Assembly: GCF_026810505.1 (NCBI RefSeq)
Contig: NZ_CP101750.1
Location: 4,741,254 to 4,805,253 of the forward strand
DNA from: Streptomyces sp. Je 1-369
GTDB lineage: Bacteria > Actinomycetota > Actinomycetes > Streptomycetales > Streptomycetaceae
Reading direction: 5' to 3'
Length of the DNA stretch: 64,000 nucleotides
How positions within the stretch are numbered: position 1 is the first letter of the stretch; every line of letters starts with the position of its first letter. The position numbers and the translations under genes were made by a program. The notes under the pieces are model-generated. The model ran no database searches. It was not told where the DNA came from and worked only from the letters and a program-made list of their open reading frames with translations. This document shows, one piece after another, positions 51,344-59,419 of the stretch.

Positions 51344-52471
51344 CTACCAGAGTGAAACTTGCTCCCCTGCCGGGTTGGACTTGGGCGGAGGCGTCGAGAT
51401 GGTCACCCGGGTCTTCGCGTTGACAGCGTGGGGCTCTGTTTTCACGACACCTTCATCGCGCATCTGACGTATCAGCCGGATGACCTGTTCGGGGCGGTAG
51501 ACGGTCTCCAGAAGCGTGTACTTCTGGAGCTCCTCTACAGTCCGCCCGTCGGGTGAATCGGCGACGAACGTGCGCAGGATCCGCTGGAGGGGCGCGGTGT
51601 TGGGCTCGAATTCGAGGGCCAGTTCTTGTTGCTGCACGTCCCTCGGGTCGCGGTAGCGGACCCCATAGGAAGGGTCGACCTTCCACATGGCCGTCTTCAT
51701 CTTCGCCAGCCCCTTCTCGTGGGCGGTACCGAAGATCAGGTAAAGCTTCCTGTTCCCCTCATCGACCATTTCGAAGTACAGCGTATGGAGGAAGCCGGCC
51801 CTGCGCAGCGTGTCCCGGTACTGCTCGCGGAGAAACGCGAACTTCTGCGTTGAGGGTTGCTGGAAGACGGCCTGCCAGTGCGGGCTGCCGAAGGCGTCAT
51901 CGCCTAGTTGACGGTGGCCATCGTGCTTCTCGGCGAAGCGGGCGAGGAAGTTGGGGGCGAAGGTGACCATGACCTCTGTGCTGCGACAGCTGCCAAGCTC
52001 CTGCAGCAACGAGTACGGAATGTCCGGGCCTCCGAAGCTGTCCAGCAAGACGAACAGCGGGTGGTCTAACGAACCGAGGCTCCGCAGCCTCTGCAGCAGG
52101 GCCGGATGGAACTCTCCATGGCGTACGTCGACGGTCAGCCGCCCGGTCACGTCGACCGAATGCTTCGCGCGAGCGAGCGTCATCTGGCGCTCCAGCTCTG
52201 CCACTCGCCGCGGGTCTTCCTCCATGAGGACCAGCCTCATCCGTTTGGGAGACCTGAGCAGGGCATCGGCAAATACGTCGTAGGCGATCACAGGGGATCC
52301 GGGCTCGCCCTGTTTATAAATGCCGGATCCCGCGAAGCCCTCTGCGTAGGTGATCACGTCATGACGCGACAGCAGGATCGGTGCCCACGCTTCCAGATAC
52401 TGCTCCAGTAAGTCGTGCTTGGCTGCAGTGTGCGGATCGCGATCCCACACCGTCTCCTTTGGCACGGCCAT
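51344..52471 (-). CDS. tcmP: Three-Cys-motif partner protein TcmP
   Basis: The 375-residue protein matches the TcmP family: ETVWDRDPHTAAKHDLLEQY at the start, a methyltransferase-like VITYAEGFAGSGIYKQGEPG, FVLLDSFGGPDIPYSLLQEL and VTFAPNFLARFAE. The C-terminus carries a winged-helix-like segment (GRTVEELQKYTLLETVYRPE). The family is defined by its neighbour, a protein with a three-cysteine motif, and that neighbour is the next gene upstream here. GGGGGGAGC precedes the ATG at 52471. Confidence 0.85.
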   Translation of the reverse strand: MAVPKETVWDRDPHTAAKHDLLEQYLEAWAPILLSRHDVITYAEGFAGSGIYKQGEPGSPVIAYDVFADALLRSPKRMRLVLMEEDPRRVAELERQMTLARAKHSVDVTGRLTVDVRHGEFHPALLQRLRSLGSLDHPLFVLLDSFGGPDIPYSLLQELGSCRSTEVMVTFAPNFLARFAEKHDGHRQLGDDAFGSPHWQAVFQQPSTQKFAFLREQYRDTLRRAGFLHTLYFEMVDEGNRKLYLIFGTAHEKGLAKMKTAMWKVDPSYGVRYRDPRDVQQQELALEFEPNTAPLQRILRTFVADSPDGRTVEELQKYTLLETVYRPEQVIRLIRQMRDEGVVKTEPHAVNAKTRVTISTPPPKSNPAGEQVSLW

Positions 52472-52570
52472 AGCCGCTCCCCCCACTTCAGTACGACCCC
52501 ACTGGGAAAAGCGTCACACACCGTTGCCATATGCCACCAGAGCGCGTACGGCGTAGCTAAGGAATGGCTG

Positions 52571-53326
52571 TTAGTGCGCGGTTGCCGACAGCCGGGGAGG
52601 CATCTCGTCCCATGTCGCGCCGATGAGTTCACGCCCCCCGGACTTGGGGGTGCGGCCGCCCCATTGTTTGAAGAAGAAGGGCACTTGGCCCTCCTTGCAA
52701 GCGTCGCGGAGATGGATCAACCATTCTTCACTGACAGGTCGGTGATGAGGGCCGGACTCCCCTCCGGCGATCACCCAGCCGATTCCGTCCAGGTGTAAAC
52801 CGGCCAGAGAGCCGAGCAAAGGCTCACAGGACAAAAAGCGCACAGCGGCAGGAACTCTACGTAAGTCGTCGACTCGGTCGAGGTGGTCGGCATTCTCTAC
52901 GGAGACGCCCATCCACAGATTGGAGGGCCAGTCGAGTTCGTCCGCCAGCCGCCGGAGCCTGCGGGCCCGCTTGGTGAGCAACTGGTAGGTGTGCTGCGGA
53001 GTCTCCGCCATCACCTGGAACACCTGCTGGACGAACTCCAGAGGCACCTTGGCGTGGAAGAGATCACTCATGGAGTTCACGAACACCATGCGCGGTGCCT
53101 TCCACTGGCGCGGGATGTCCAGGGTGTCCGGATGCAGGGCGAGGCCAAAGCCCGGACCTGAAGTCCTCGGATCTCCGTCGGTCTGGTACTTGGCAACTCC
53201 CATGGCCTTTAAGCGTCTTGATAACACCAGGGCATAACAGTTGTCACACCCGGTGGACACACGGTCGCATCCGGTCGTGGGGTTCCAGGTCGCCTCGGTC
53301 CACTCAATCGTGCTGCGATCGCCCAT
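52571..53326 (-). CDS. DUF5131/Gp37-Gp68 family three-cysteine protein
   Basis: The 251-residue protein opens with STIEWTEATWNPTTGCDRVS and continues TGCDNCYALVLSRRL, giving the C-x7-C-x2-C cluster (Cys20, Cys27/28, Cys30/31 region). It recalls a radical-SAM-like iron-sulphur site. The rest follows the family: WKAPRMVFVNSMSDLFHAKV, HTYQLLTKRARRL, NLWMGVSVENADHLDRVDDL, RFLSCEPLLG and WVIAGGESGPHHRP. The two genes form a leftward pair with a gap of about 100 bases. This gene family is common in phages and plasmids, where its chemistry is not settled. Confidence 0.87.
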   Translation of the reverse strand: MGDRSTIEWTEATWNPTTGCDRVSTGCDNCYALVLSRRLKAMGVAKYQTDGDPRTSGPGFGLALHPDTLDIPRQWKAPRMVFVNSMSDLFHAKVPLEFVQQVFQVMAETPQHTYQLLTKRARRLRRLADELDWPSNLWMGVSVENADHLDRVDDLRRVPAAVRFLSCEPLLGSLAGLHLDGIGWVIAGGESGPHHRPVSEEWLIHLRDACKEGQVPFFFKQWGGRTPKSGGRELIGATWDEMPPRLSATAH

Positions 53327-53674
53327 CGCTGCCCCTCCCGGCGCACGTGGCGAAGCACCCGCGGTTCTTTGTGTTCGGCGCCTCGACTGTGCTGCCTAAC
53401 GAACGACGTACCGAACTGGCACGCGACCAACCTCATCATTCATGTCGAACATGCGTTCTGTGAAGTGGGCTATTGGGTGTGCCCGCACTTGTTCTGCGCC
53501 TGAGGGGAGTGGCCTCAAGCAACACCCTCGTGCCGAGGGGCGGGCATCGCACGACGAATCTGCGATTGACCGCACCAAGTGGATGTCTGCTGTTCCAGCT
53601 CCGGACCTGGTCACCGGCGTAGTTACGGCAAAGAACGCCATACTTTCCGGCCTTGCCCTGGGCCCGCTTGTCCT
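53327..53674. other. Intergenic gap of unit 3
   Basis: These 348 bases lie between the NUDIX gene end and the DUF5131 gene start. Small open frames occur on both strands but none has a convincing start or bias. I see no repeat or RNA gene. Confidence 0.45.
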
Positions 53675-54175
53675 CTACTGCCACCCATCCAGGGGCACTT
53701 GTTGCCCAGAGGCAAGGTACCCGTGCAGTGCGCTGGCGGTCGTGTCCACGAACTCTTCCGGGACAGCGTCGGCATCGGCCCAGCGGACCCGGCCGTGCTT
53801 GCGAGGTTCCCGGTTCTCAGGTTCGCCAGTCCATTCGTGGGTGACGAAGACGACGGTGAGGAAGCCGTTGGGGGCTTCGACGACCCAGGCGCCGTGGATG
53901 ATGTGGGCGACCTTCAGGGACTCGGGCTTCACCGTCAGACCCGTTGCCTCGTACAGCTCTCTAACCGCCGTTTCCGTGACCGGTTCGCCCGGCTCGCTCT
54001 TGCCGACGGGGAGGTCCCACATGCCCTGGGTGAACTTGGCGTTCTGGCTGCGCTGGAGGAGGACGACACGGTTGGTGGCCTGGTCGTGGACGATGACGGC
54101 CGCGACCAGCAAGGTCATCGATTCGAGCGCGGGCTTGAGGGCTTTGGGCTGGTCCTCGGTGTTCGGCTGAGCCAC
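53675..54175 (-). CDS. NUDIX hydrolase with an altered catalytic glutamate
   Basis: The 166-residue protein has the Nudix fold (VAAVIVHDQATNRVVLLQRS, GMWDLPVGKSEPGEP). The box reads G-KSEPG-E-PVTETAV-RELYEATGL, where the second glutamate of the usual REUxEExGU is alanine (YEAT). That residue binds metal in MutT, so activity may be altered. The frame is intact and bias is normal. It resembles the broken copy at 31146-31300, which keeps EE at this position. No substrate can be named. Confidence 0.85.
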   Translation of the reverse strand: MAQPNTEDQPKALKPALESMTLLVAAVIVHDQATNRVVLLQRSQNAKFTQGMWDLPVGKSEPGEPVTETAVRELYEATGLTVKPESLKVAHIIHGAWVVEAPNGFLTVVFVTHEWTGEPENREPRKHGRVRWADADAVPEEFVDTTASALHGYLASGQQVPLDGWQ

Positions 54176-54209
54176 GGTGGTCCCCTCGTCGGCCGGGTTG
54201 TTGGGCTCG

Positions 54210-54365
54210 TTAGGCGAGCGCTTCCCGCGCGCGGAGCGCGAGTTCGGCAGCGCCAGGGACTTTGCGCCGCTGGCAAACCGCGAGGGTGGGGCGGATCGAC
54301 TGGATGGCCTTGAGGGTGCGGTCGGAGGTCATGCCCTCCATGAGGTTCAGGGCTGCGGTCCATGC
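54210..54365 (-). pseudogene. C-terminal fragment of a regulator-like protein
   Basis: The last 51 codons of a minus-strand frame encode AWTAALNLMEGMTSDRTLKA and end LALRAREALA with a TAA stop. Everything before them is replaced, at about 54366, by a piece of integrase gene on the opposite strand. The fragment probably comes from an XRE-type regulator, but that is a weak guess. A longer frame stays open to 54575, but its sequence is antisense to the integrase relic and not protein-like. Confidence 0.5.
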
Positions 54366-54368
54366 TAG

Positions 54369-54467
54369 TGGGAAGCGGCGCTCGACGCCCGGCTCGCGAT
54401 GTGCCCGACGTCGCCGGTGCGGGTGCTCAACTCCCTGCTCCAGCAGCGCCTGACGGCCCGTCAATGA
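54369..54467 (+). pseudogene. Integrase relic: last 32 codons only
   Basis: The plus strand encodes WEAALDARLAMCPTSPVRVL, then NSLLQQRLTARQ and a stop. The intact integrase at 43816-45333 ends WEAALDARLVMCPTSPVRVL followed by NDLLRSKAAAQL. By eye the first 20 residues differ at one position. The upstream codon is TAG where the intact gene has CAG. The 5' part is missing, so unit 3 has lost its own integrase. Confidence 0.88.
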
Positions 54468-54528
54468 CCTCATGATGACGCTGACGGGGCCAAGCACGTT
54501 TACGGACGAGCCACCTCCACTGCCAGTG

Positions 54529-56517
54529 TCAGGAGGGCTTGCGAACAGCGTCGGCAGCGGCCTTCCTCGGAACAAGCCTGGGCGGTACCGGCCGGGGAGG
54601 GACCGCGTAGGCCGCGTGCGCGCGTTCCTGCTCGCGGCGCCAAATCCTCAACAGCGCTTCGTCTGACTGCGGCACAGCGAGCCCGACGCCTTTCAGGATC
54701 TCCCGGAAGTACGGGACCGGACCGCCGTCGGGAGCCACGACCAACGCAGACAGGAGCGGTGCGTCGCTTTCCGAGTGATCCTCGACCTGCAACAGAAGCG
54801 TGAGTCGTGCTTCCTGCGGGGTGCTCTTTCCACCAGTCAGCAGCAGCCAGTGTGTAGTGCTGCCTGCCTGTGCGACCGCGATGAGCCGCTGGCGCAGATC
54901 TTGGCCTGAGAGCGGGACAGCCGTCCGTTTGGCCTTCGGGGGCTGGGCATCGGGCTGCTGACGGTCAGGCTTCGACGCCTCAAATGAGGGATTCGGTCCT
55001 GTGCCTTCGCCAGATGCCTTCCGATTCTGACGTGGCGCCTTCCGCGCCCCCGCGATCGCAGCCCCAAGCAGGGAGTTTGTCTCCCGCAGGGCACGGAGCC
55101 CGAGGTTGCTGAGCTGGATGCGCCGTGTGTCCTCCAGCAACCGGCGAGCGATTCGGAGTTCTCGCTTCAGGCGCGTACCACTCTTGCCCCGCGTACCACC
55201 GAGCAACTCCTGTCCTTCGGTGATCAGACGTTGCAGACGCTTCCAGGGAGCGGGCGTCTGGCCGTCATGTGCGACAGCTCGTCGGTTTCGCGCGGTTCCG
55301 CCTCGTTGAGGGGAGTGAGGGAGAGGGGTGAGGACCTCGGGCACTGCTGCATCGAGCGGCAGTGTCGGCGGCATCGCGCGTGCCGGGATCCCGTACTTCG
55401 CGAACGCGCGGTCCGCTTCCCGTTGCGCCCACCGCTTCAGATGGGGGCCCGAAGACGGCCTGCCCAGCCCAAGACCGTCGATGATGCCGGTCAGGTACGG
55501 CAGCGGCTCGCCGGTGTCAGTCCGTATAAGGGCGGACAGGACGGGGTCCTTCTGTGGGAACGGGGCGTCGACCTCGGTGAGCAATCCGACGAGATCCACG
55601 TCGCTGTACGGGCCGAAGTCCACGCCGATCATCTGCCCCAGACGATTCCACGTCGGCTTGATGGCCCAGCGCGCGTCCAGCTCCAAGGCGTCTCGAAGTG
55701 CGACGACCAGCTCTTCCCGGTCCATGTGCCGAACTGGTCGGGGTTCAGCGAGGGATGCTTCGCTCGACGGCTTTCGTGCGCTGCTGCTTGCGCTGCCCGC
55801 GTTGGACCGCCTGCGCGCGGCCCGGATCTCTTCGACTGCCGGTGTCGAGAGTCCGTCGACCGTCAGGGCTACGTCGGCGAACGGCGTCCACTCGGTGGCA
55901 CGACCGCGCTGTTGTACGCCGAGGTAGGGGCATCGCTCGGCTCCCTGGGTCTCGAACCGAATGCGGAAGACATAGCCGACGTCGTCCAGAAGTTCCTCGG
56001 GTGCGGGGCCGCCCAGCCCGAAGATCCAATCTGCTTCCCTCTCACCCAGAACGTCTGCCTCGTCGGAAGCGAGGCCCCATGAACCACTGCTGTCTGGCCG
56101 CAGGCGGAAACGCAGTCGACGCGGGCTGCCCTGCAGATCGACATCGATCATGCTGCCGGGGCCAGCGGCATCCTTGGGTAGTTGCACAGCCCCCTTGAAG
56201 CCCTGGCTCCCCATCCAGTTGTGCAGGGCCTGCTTCATGAACAGGTGGTCGGCGCTGTCCTCCCCATTGGCTGCGCGAGTACAGGTGTGATGTGGGTGGT
56301 GCGCGAAGTGGCAGACCTTCGAGTGATAGCGGCGGTCGGTCAGCGGCTCTCCGCAGCCGCCGAGCAGTGTGCCGCACCAATACTTGTACGTGGGGTGCTG
56401 CTGCCGCCAGCGCGTAAGCTCTGTCGCCTCCATGGGGAGGATGATCGCGAGATCGGAGTCCTTGTCGCCTATGACTGCTGTTTGAACGCGACGGTGATCT
56501 GCGGCTAGTAGCGGCAT
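54529..56517 (-). CDS. CoiA-like N-terminal domain protein with an internally duplicated module
   Basis: The 662-residue protein begins with a CoiA-like cysteine/histidine region: HPTYKYWCGTLLGGCGEPLT, then HSKVCHFAHHPHHTC and SADHLFMKQALHNWM. CoiA-type domains occur in competence and nuclease-like proteins. The middle is poorly conserved. Two related stretches, about 330-450 and 545-650, share LSALIRTDTGEPLPYLTGII against LSALVVAPDGGPVPYFREIL. Each then runs into an aromatic/charged helix (READRAFAKYGIPARAMPP and REQERAHAAYAVPPRPVPP). GGAGG precedes the ATG. Function is unknown. A DNA-binding or uptake-linked role is only a guess. Confidence 0.68.
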   Translation of the reverse strand: MPLLAADHRRVQTAVIGDKDSDLAIILPMEATELTRWRQQHPTYKYWCGTLLGGCGEPLTDRRYHSKVCHFAHHPHHTCTRAANGEDSADHLFMKQALHNWMGSQGFKGAVQLPKDAAGPGSMIDVDLQGSPRRLRFRLRPDSSGSWGLASDEADVLGEREADWIFGLGGPAPEELLDDVGYVFRIRFETQGAERCPYLGVQQRGRATEWTPFADVALTVDGLSTPAVEEIRAARRRSNAGSASSSARKPSSEASLAEPRPVRHMDREELVVALRDALELDARWAIKPTWNRLGQMIGVDFGPYSDVDLVGLLTEVDAPFPQKDPVLSALIRTDTGEPLPYLTGIIDGLGLGRPSSGPHLKRWAQREADRAFAKYGIPARAMPPTLPLDAAVPEVLTPLPHSPQRGGTARNRRAVAHDGQTPAPWKRLQRLITEGQELLGGTRGKSGTRLKRELRIARRLLEDTRRIQLSNLGLRALRETNSLLGAAIAGARKAPRQNRKASGEGTGPNPSFEASKPDRQQPDAQPPKAKRTAVPLSGQDLRQRLIAVAQAGSTTHWLLLTGGKSTPQEARLTLLLQVEDHSESDAPLLSALVVAPDGGPVPYFREILKGVGLAVPQSDEALLRIWRREQERAHAAYAVPPRPVPPRLVPRKAAADAVRKPS

Positions 56518-56660
56518 GGCGGTAGACCTCCGGCGGCGGGAAGCGGCGCAAGACGGACCAGTGCCAGCAATGGTGTCAGAACGGCCACTCACGGTCAGCA
56601 CGCGACGAGAACTCGCAAGCCCGCTCGCCCAGAGCGGGGAGCTCGCTGGGAGCCGAACCC

Positions 56661-56805
56661 CGAAGTCGGCTCCCAAATGGCTCCCAAACTGGCCCCCGAA
56701 TGCAAATCAGGCCCGGCACTGATCTCTCAGTACCGGGCCTGACCTGGTGTTTCAGCTGTCGGGGTGGCGGGATTTGAACCCACGACCTCTTCGTCCCGAA
56801 CGAAG
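56661..56805. repeat. att site D: tRNA-borne repeat and left flank
   Basis: This is the chromosomal end of the array. The core (56740-56800) includes the 3' half of the functional tRNA gene. It repeats att B exactly over 61 bp, and with the left flank it repeats att C over 120 bp. An arm pair (GGCTCCCAAATGGCTCCCA, 56668-56686) lies only on its left, as expected at the right boundary. Confidence 0.9.
56708..56741 (-). terminator. Terminator-like hairpin after tRNA-Pro
   Basis: CAGGCCCGGCACT and AGTACCGGGCCTG form a 13-bp stem with one mismatched pair and an 8-base loop, directly downstream of the tRNA on the minus strand. Confidence 0.8.
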
Positions 56806-56832
56806 CGCGCTGCCAAGCTGCGCTACACCCCG
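56759..56832 (-). tRNA. tRNA-Pro (anticodon CGG)
   Basis: The minus strand folds as a 74-nt tRNA with acceptor stem CGGGGTG/CACCCCG, D arm GCGC-GCGC, anticodon stem CTTCG/CGAAG around loop TTCGGGA (anticodon CGG) and TΨC arm GTGGG/CCCGC around TTCAAAT. CCA is not encoded. Its 3' half is the integration target of the element array to its left. The copies at 27086, 30820 and 46740 lack the 5' half. Confidence 0.95.
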
Positions 56833-56883
56833 ATGTCGTTGTTCCAGCGGCCTGGCGGGCAGGTCGTGGCGACATCGATTACT

Positions 56884-57663
56884 TTAGCGGACCGGCGGCC
56901 GGAGACGAAATCCGGTTTTCGGAGGAGCGCTCCCGGGGCCCCGCGGAACGGGCCGGATCCGGTCGAGGCCGATGATCAGGAGGGCCAGGGCGTAGAAGGC
57001 CAGGCCGAAGATGACGGCGTTGCCGAGGACGCCGGGGTAGCCGTGCAGGTCGACGTCGAGGAACGGGTAGGGGTAGCGGGACATGGGGCCCGGGGACATG
57101 AGCGCGCCGCGGACCAGGGCGAAGGCCAGGTAGGCGAGGGGGTAGAGCAGCCACAGGCCCGCGTGGCGCGGGCGCAGGCCGCCCGGCCTGGTGAGCAGGA
57201 ACCAGTCGAGGGCCACGCCGATCGGCGTCACCGTGTGCAGGAGCTGGTTGGACGTCGAGTGCCAGCTGGAGAGTGCCGCTGCGCCCTCCGTCATCGAGAA
57301 GCCGCTCGTGTCGTTGGCCAGGACGAAGTGGTAGACGAGGCCCGTGATCGTGATGAAGAGCAGCGTGCCGGCCGTCATCCACGGGGGGAGGGCGGGTCGG
57401 CCCTCCCAGGAGCGCCACGCGGCGAGCCCCAGCACCACCGCCACCAGCACATTGCTCTGCACCGTGAAGTAGCTGAGGACGCGCAGCGGCTCCCCGGTGA
57501 CCAGGTCGATGACCACCCCGGTCACCGCGGCCAGCACGATCAGCGTACGGAAGACGGCCACGAAGGGACGGCGGACCGGGGGTATGACCGCCTCCGCCGG
57601 GACGCCCCCACCCGTACCGTGGCGGCCTCTGTCCCTGTCCCTCGAAGAAGTCGGCGCGATCAT
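56884..57663 (-). CDS. Pr6Pr family membrane protein
   Basis: The 259-residue protein has six to seven membrane helices with the motif pattern of the Pr6Pr/FAR-17a-like family: [19 protein letters not shown] near the start, [32 protein letters not shown] and [13 protein letters not shown], then [19 protein letters not shown]. The F-T-x-Q-S-N motif and the Y-P-Y-x-F-x-D motif are typical. Its activity is not known. The ATG follows GGTGGAAG. It is the first gene of the chromosomal side right of the tRNA. Confidence 0.8.
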   Translation of the reverse strand: MIAPTSSRDRDRGRHGTGGGVPAEAVIPPVRRPFVAVFRTLIVLAAVTGVVIDLVTGEPLRVLSYFTVQSNVLVAVVLGLAAWRSWEGRPALPPWMTAGTLLFITITGLVYHFVLANDTSGFSMTEGAAALSSWHSTSNQLLHTVTPIGVALDWFLLTRPGGLRPRHAGLWLLYPLAYLAFALVRGALMSPGPMSRYPYPFLDVDLHGYPGVLGNAVIFGLAFYALALLIIGLDRIRPVPRGPGSAPPKTGFRLRPPVR

Positions 57664-57721
57664 GCTTCCACCGTAAGCGGGTCTACCGGAAGCATGCCTT
57701 CCGTGCGTACGTACGGACCCC

Positions 57722-58660
57722 TCAGTCCCGCGCCGTGTCCCGCGCCGTCAGCGTCAGCAGCGTCGCCTCCGGAGGGCACGCGAACCGCATCGGCGTGTAG
57801 CGGTTCGCCCCGCACCCCGCCGACACGTGGAGGTACGACGTCCGCCCCTCGGACTCGTGCCGGGAGAGGCCCTTCACGCGGTCCGTGTCCAGGTCGCAGT
57901 TGGTGACCAGGGCGCCGTAGAAGGGGATGCAGAGCTGCCCGCCGTGCGTGTGACCGGCGAGGACCAGCGGGTAGCCGTCGGCCGTGAAGGCGTCCAGCGC
58001 GCGCAGGTACGGCGCGTGCACGATGCCCATCGAGAAGTCGGCGCCCGTCTCCGGACCGCCCGCCACCTCCGCGTACCGGTCCCGCTTGATGTGCGGGTCG
58101 TCCAGGCCCGTGAACGCGATCTCGTAGCCGTCGACCTTCAGCGAGCCCCGCGTGTTCGTGAGGTTCACCCAGCCCGCCGCGTCGAAGCCGTCGCGCAGGC
58201 CCTCCCAGGGGTTGCGGGGAACGCCCACGGCGGGGGCGTTGCCGTTCAGGCCGTGCCTGCCCTGCACCTTCTCGATCAGGTAGCGGCCGGGGTTGCGTGG
58301 CTTCGGGCCGTAGTAGTCGTTGGAACCGAAGACGTACGCCCCGGGGAACTCCATCAGCGGCCCGAGCGCGTCCAGCGTCTCCGGGACGCCCTCGGGGTCG
58401 GACAGGTTGTCGCCCGTGTTGATGACGATGTCGGGTCGCAGGCCCGCCAGCGAGCGCAGCCACCGCTGTTTCTTGCGCTGCCCGGACACCATGTGGATGT
58501 CGGAGACCTGGAGGACCCGCAGGGAACGCATCCCCGGCGGCAGCACGGGCACCGTGACCCGCCTCAGCCGGAAGGAACGGGGCTCGACGCCCACCGAATA
58601 GGCGAGACCGGCCGCAGCCGTCGCCGTGATGCCCAGGGGTACTGCGTATCGCGCGCGCAT
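57722..58660 (-). CDS. Membrane-anchored metallophosphoesterase
   Basis: The 312-residue protein has an N-terminal hydrophobic anchor (AVPLGITATAAAGLAYSVG) and a calcineurin-like phosphoesterase domain with VLQVSDIHM, VINTGDNL, a variant GSNDYY in place of GNHD/E, and LVLAGHTHGGQ. The family hydrolyses phosphodiesters with two metals, often on lipids or UDP-linked substrates. It lies upstream of the Pr6Pr gene in the same direction, with 58 bases between. Confidence 0.88.
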   Translation of the reverse strand: MRARYAVPLGITATAAAGLAYSVGVEPRSFRLRRVTVPVLPPGMRSLRVLQVSDIHMVSGQRKKQRWLRSLAGLRPDIVINTGDNLSDPEGVPETLDALGPLMEFPGAYVFGSNDYYGPKPRNPGRYLIEKVQGRHGLNGNAPAVGVPRNPWEGLRDGFDAAGWVNLTNTRGSLKVDGYEIAFTGLDDPHIKRDRYAEVAGGPETGADFSMGIVHAPYLRALDAFTADGYPLVLAGHTHGGQLCIPFYGALVTNCDLDTDRVKGLSRHESEGRTSYLHVSAGCGANRYTPMRFACPPEATLLTLTARDTARD

Positions 58661-58849
58661 CCCTCCATCGTCTCAGACTCGAGCGGTAACCCGTGAGGGC
58701 AGTCCTGGAGCAACCGGCCTGCGTCTCAAGGGAGTCGACACAGGAGTCGACACGGAAGTCGTCACAGGACTCGGCAGAAAGATCGGCAGCGGGATCGGCC
58801 CCCGAAAATCCGTGGGCGGGGAATCATCCGCACCTGCCACAATCAACGC

Positions 58850-59314
58850 ATGACCACGCTCAAGTCGAAGCTGCACGAAGACCTCACCGCCGCCATCCGG
58901 GGGCGCGACGAGCTGCGCTCCTCGACGCTCCGGCTGACCCTCACCGCGATCACGAAGGAGGAGGTCTCGGGCAAGACGGCCCGTGAGCTCTCCGACGACG
59001 AGGTGCAGAAGGTGATCGCCCGCGAGGCCAAGAAGCGCCGTGAGGCCGCGGAGGCCTTCGCCGACGGCGGCCGTGCCGAACAGGCGGCCAAGGAGAAGGC
59101 GGAGGGCGAGATCCTCGCCGAGTACCTGCCGAAGCAGCTCTCCGACGACGAGCTGCGGGCGATCGTCGCCGAGGCCGTCGCCGAGGCCAAGGCCGGCGGT
59201 GCGGAGGGGCCGCGTGCCATGGGCCAGGTCATGAAGATCGTGAACCCGAAGGTCGCGGGCCTGGCTGAGGGCGGCCGCGTCGCCGCCACGGTCAAGGAGC
59301 TCCTCGCGGGCTGA
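58850..59314 (+). CDS. GatB/YqeY domain protein
   Basis: The 154-residue protein is the YqeY-type helical domain alone: LKSKLHEDLTAAIRGRDELR, LTLTAITKEEV, EILAEYLPKQLSDDELRAIV and GRVAATVKELL. The domain also forms the C-terminus of the GatB amidotransferase subunit, where it binds tRNA. Stand-alone copies are thought to act in tRNA-related quality control. It is divergent from the phosphoesterase gene and convergent with the PBP gene, with a terminator between. Confidence 0.9.
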   Translation: MTTLKSKLHEDLTAAIRGRDELRSSTLRLTLTAITKEEVSGKTARELSDDEVQKVIAREAKKRREAAEAFADGGRAEQAAKEKAEGEILAEYLPKQLSDDELRAIVAEAVAEAKAGGAEGPRAMGQVMKIVNPKVAGLAEGGRVAATVKELLAG

Positions 59315-59343
59315 GCCCGAACGGCACAGTCCCTAGTACGACG

Positions 59344-59378
59344 ATGAGGGCGCCCCCTGCCTCAGGGGGCGCCCTCAT
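59344..59378. terminator. Bidirectional terminator between YqeY and PBP genes
   Basis: ATGAGGGCGCCCCC and GGGGGCGCCCTCAT form a perfect 14-bp stem with a 7-base loop, between convergent stops. Confidence 0.88.
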
Positions 59379-59419
59379 TCACGTACTACCGCCACGTACG
59401 ACCGCGGAACCGGCCGGAG

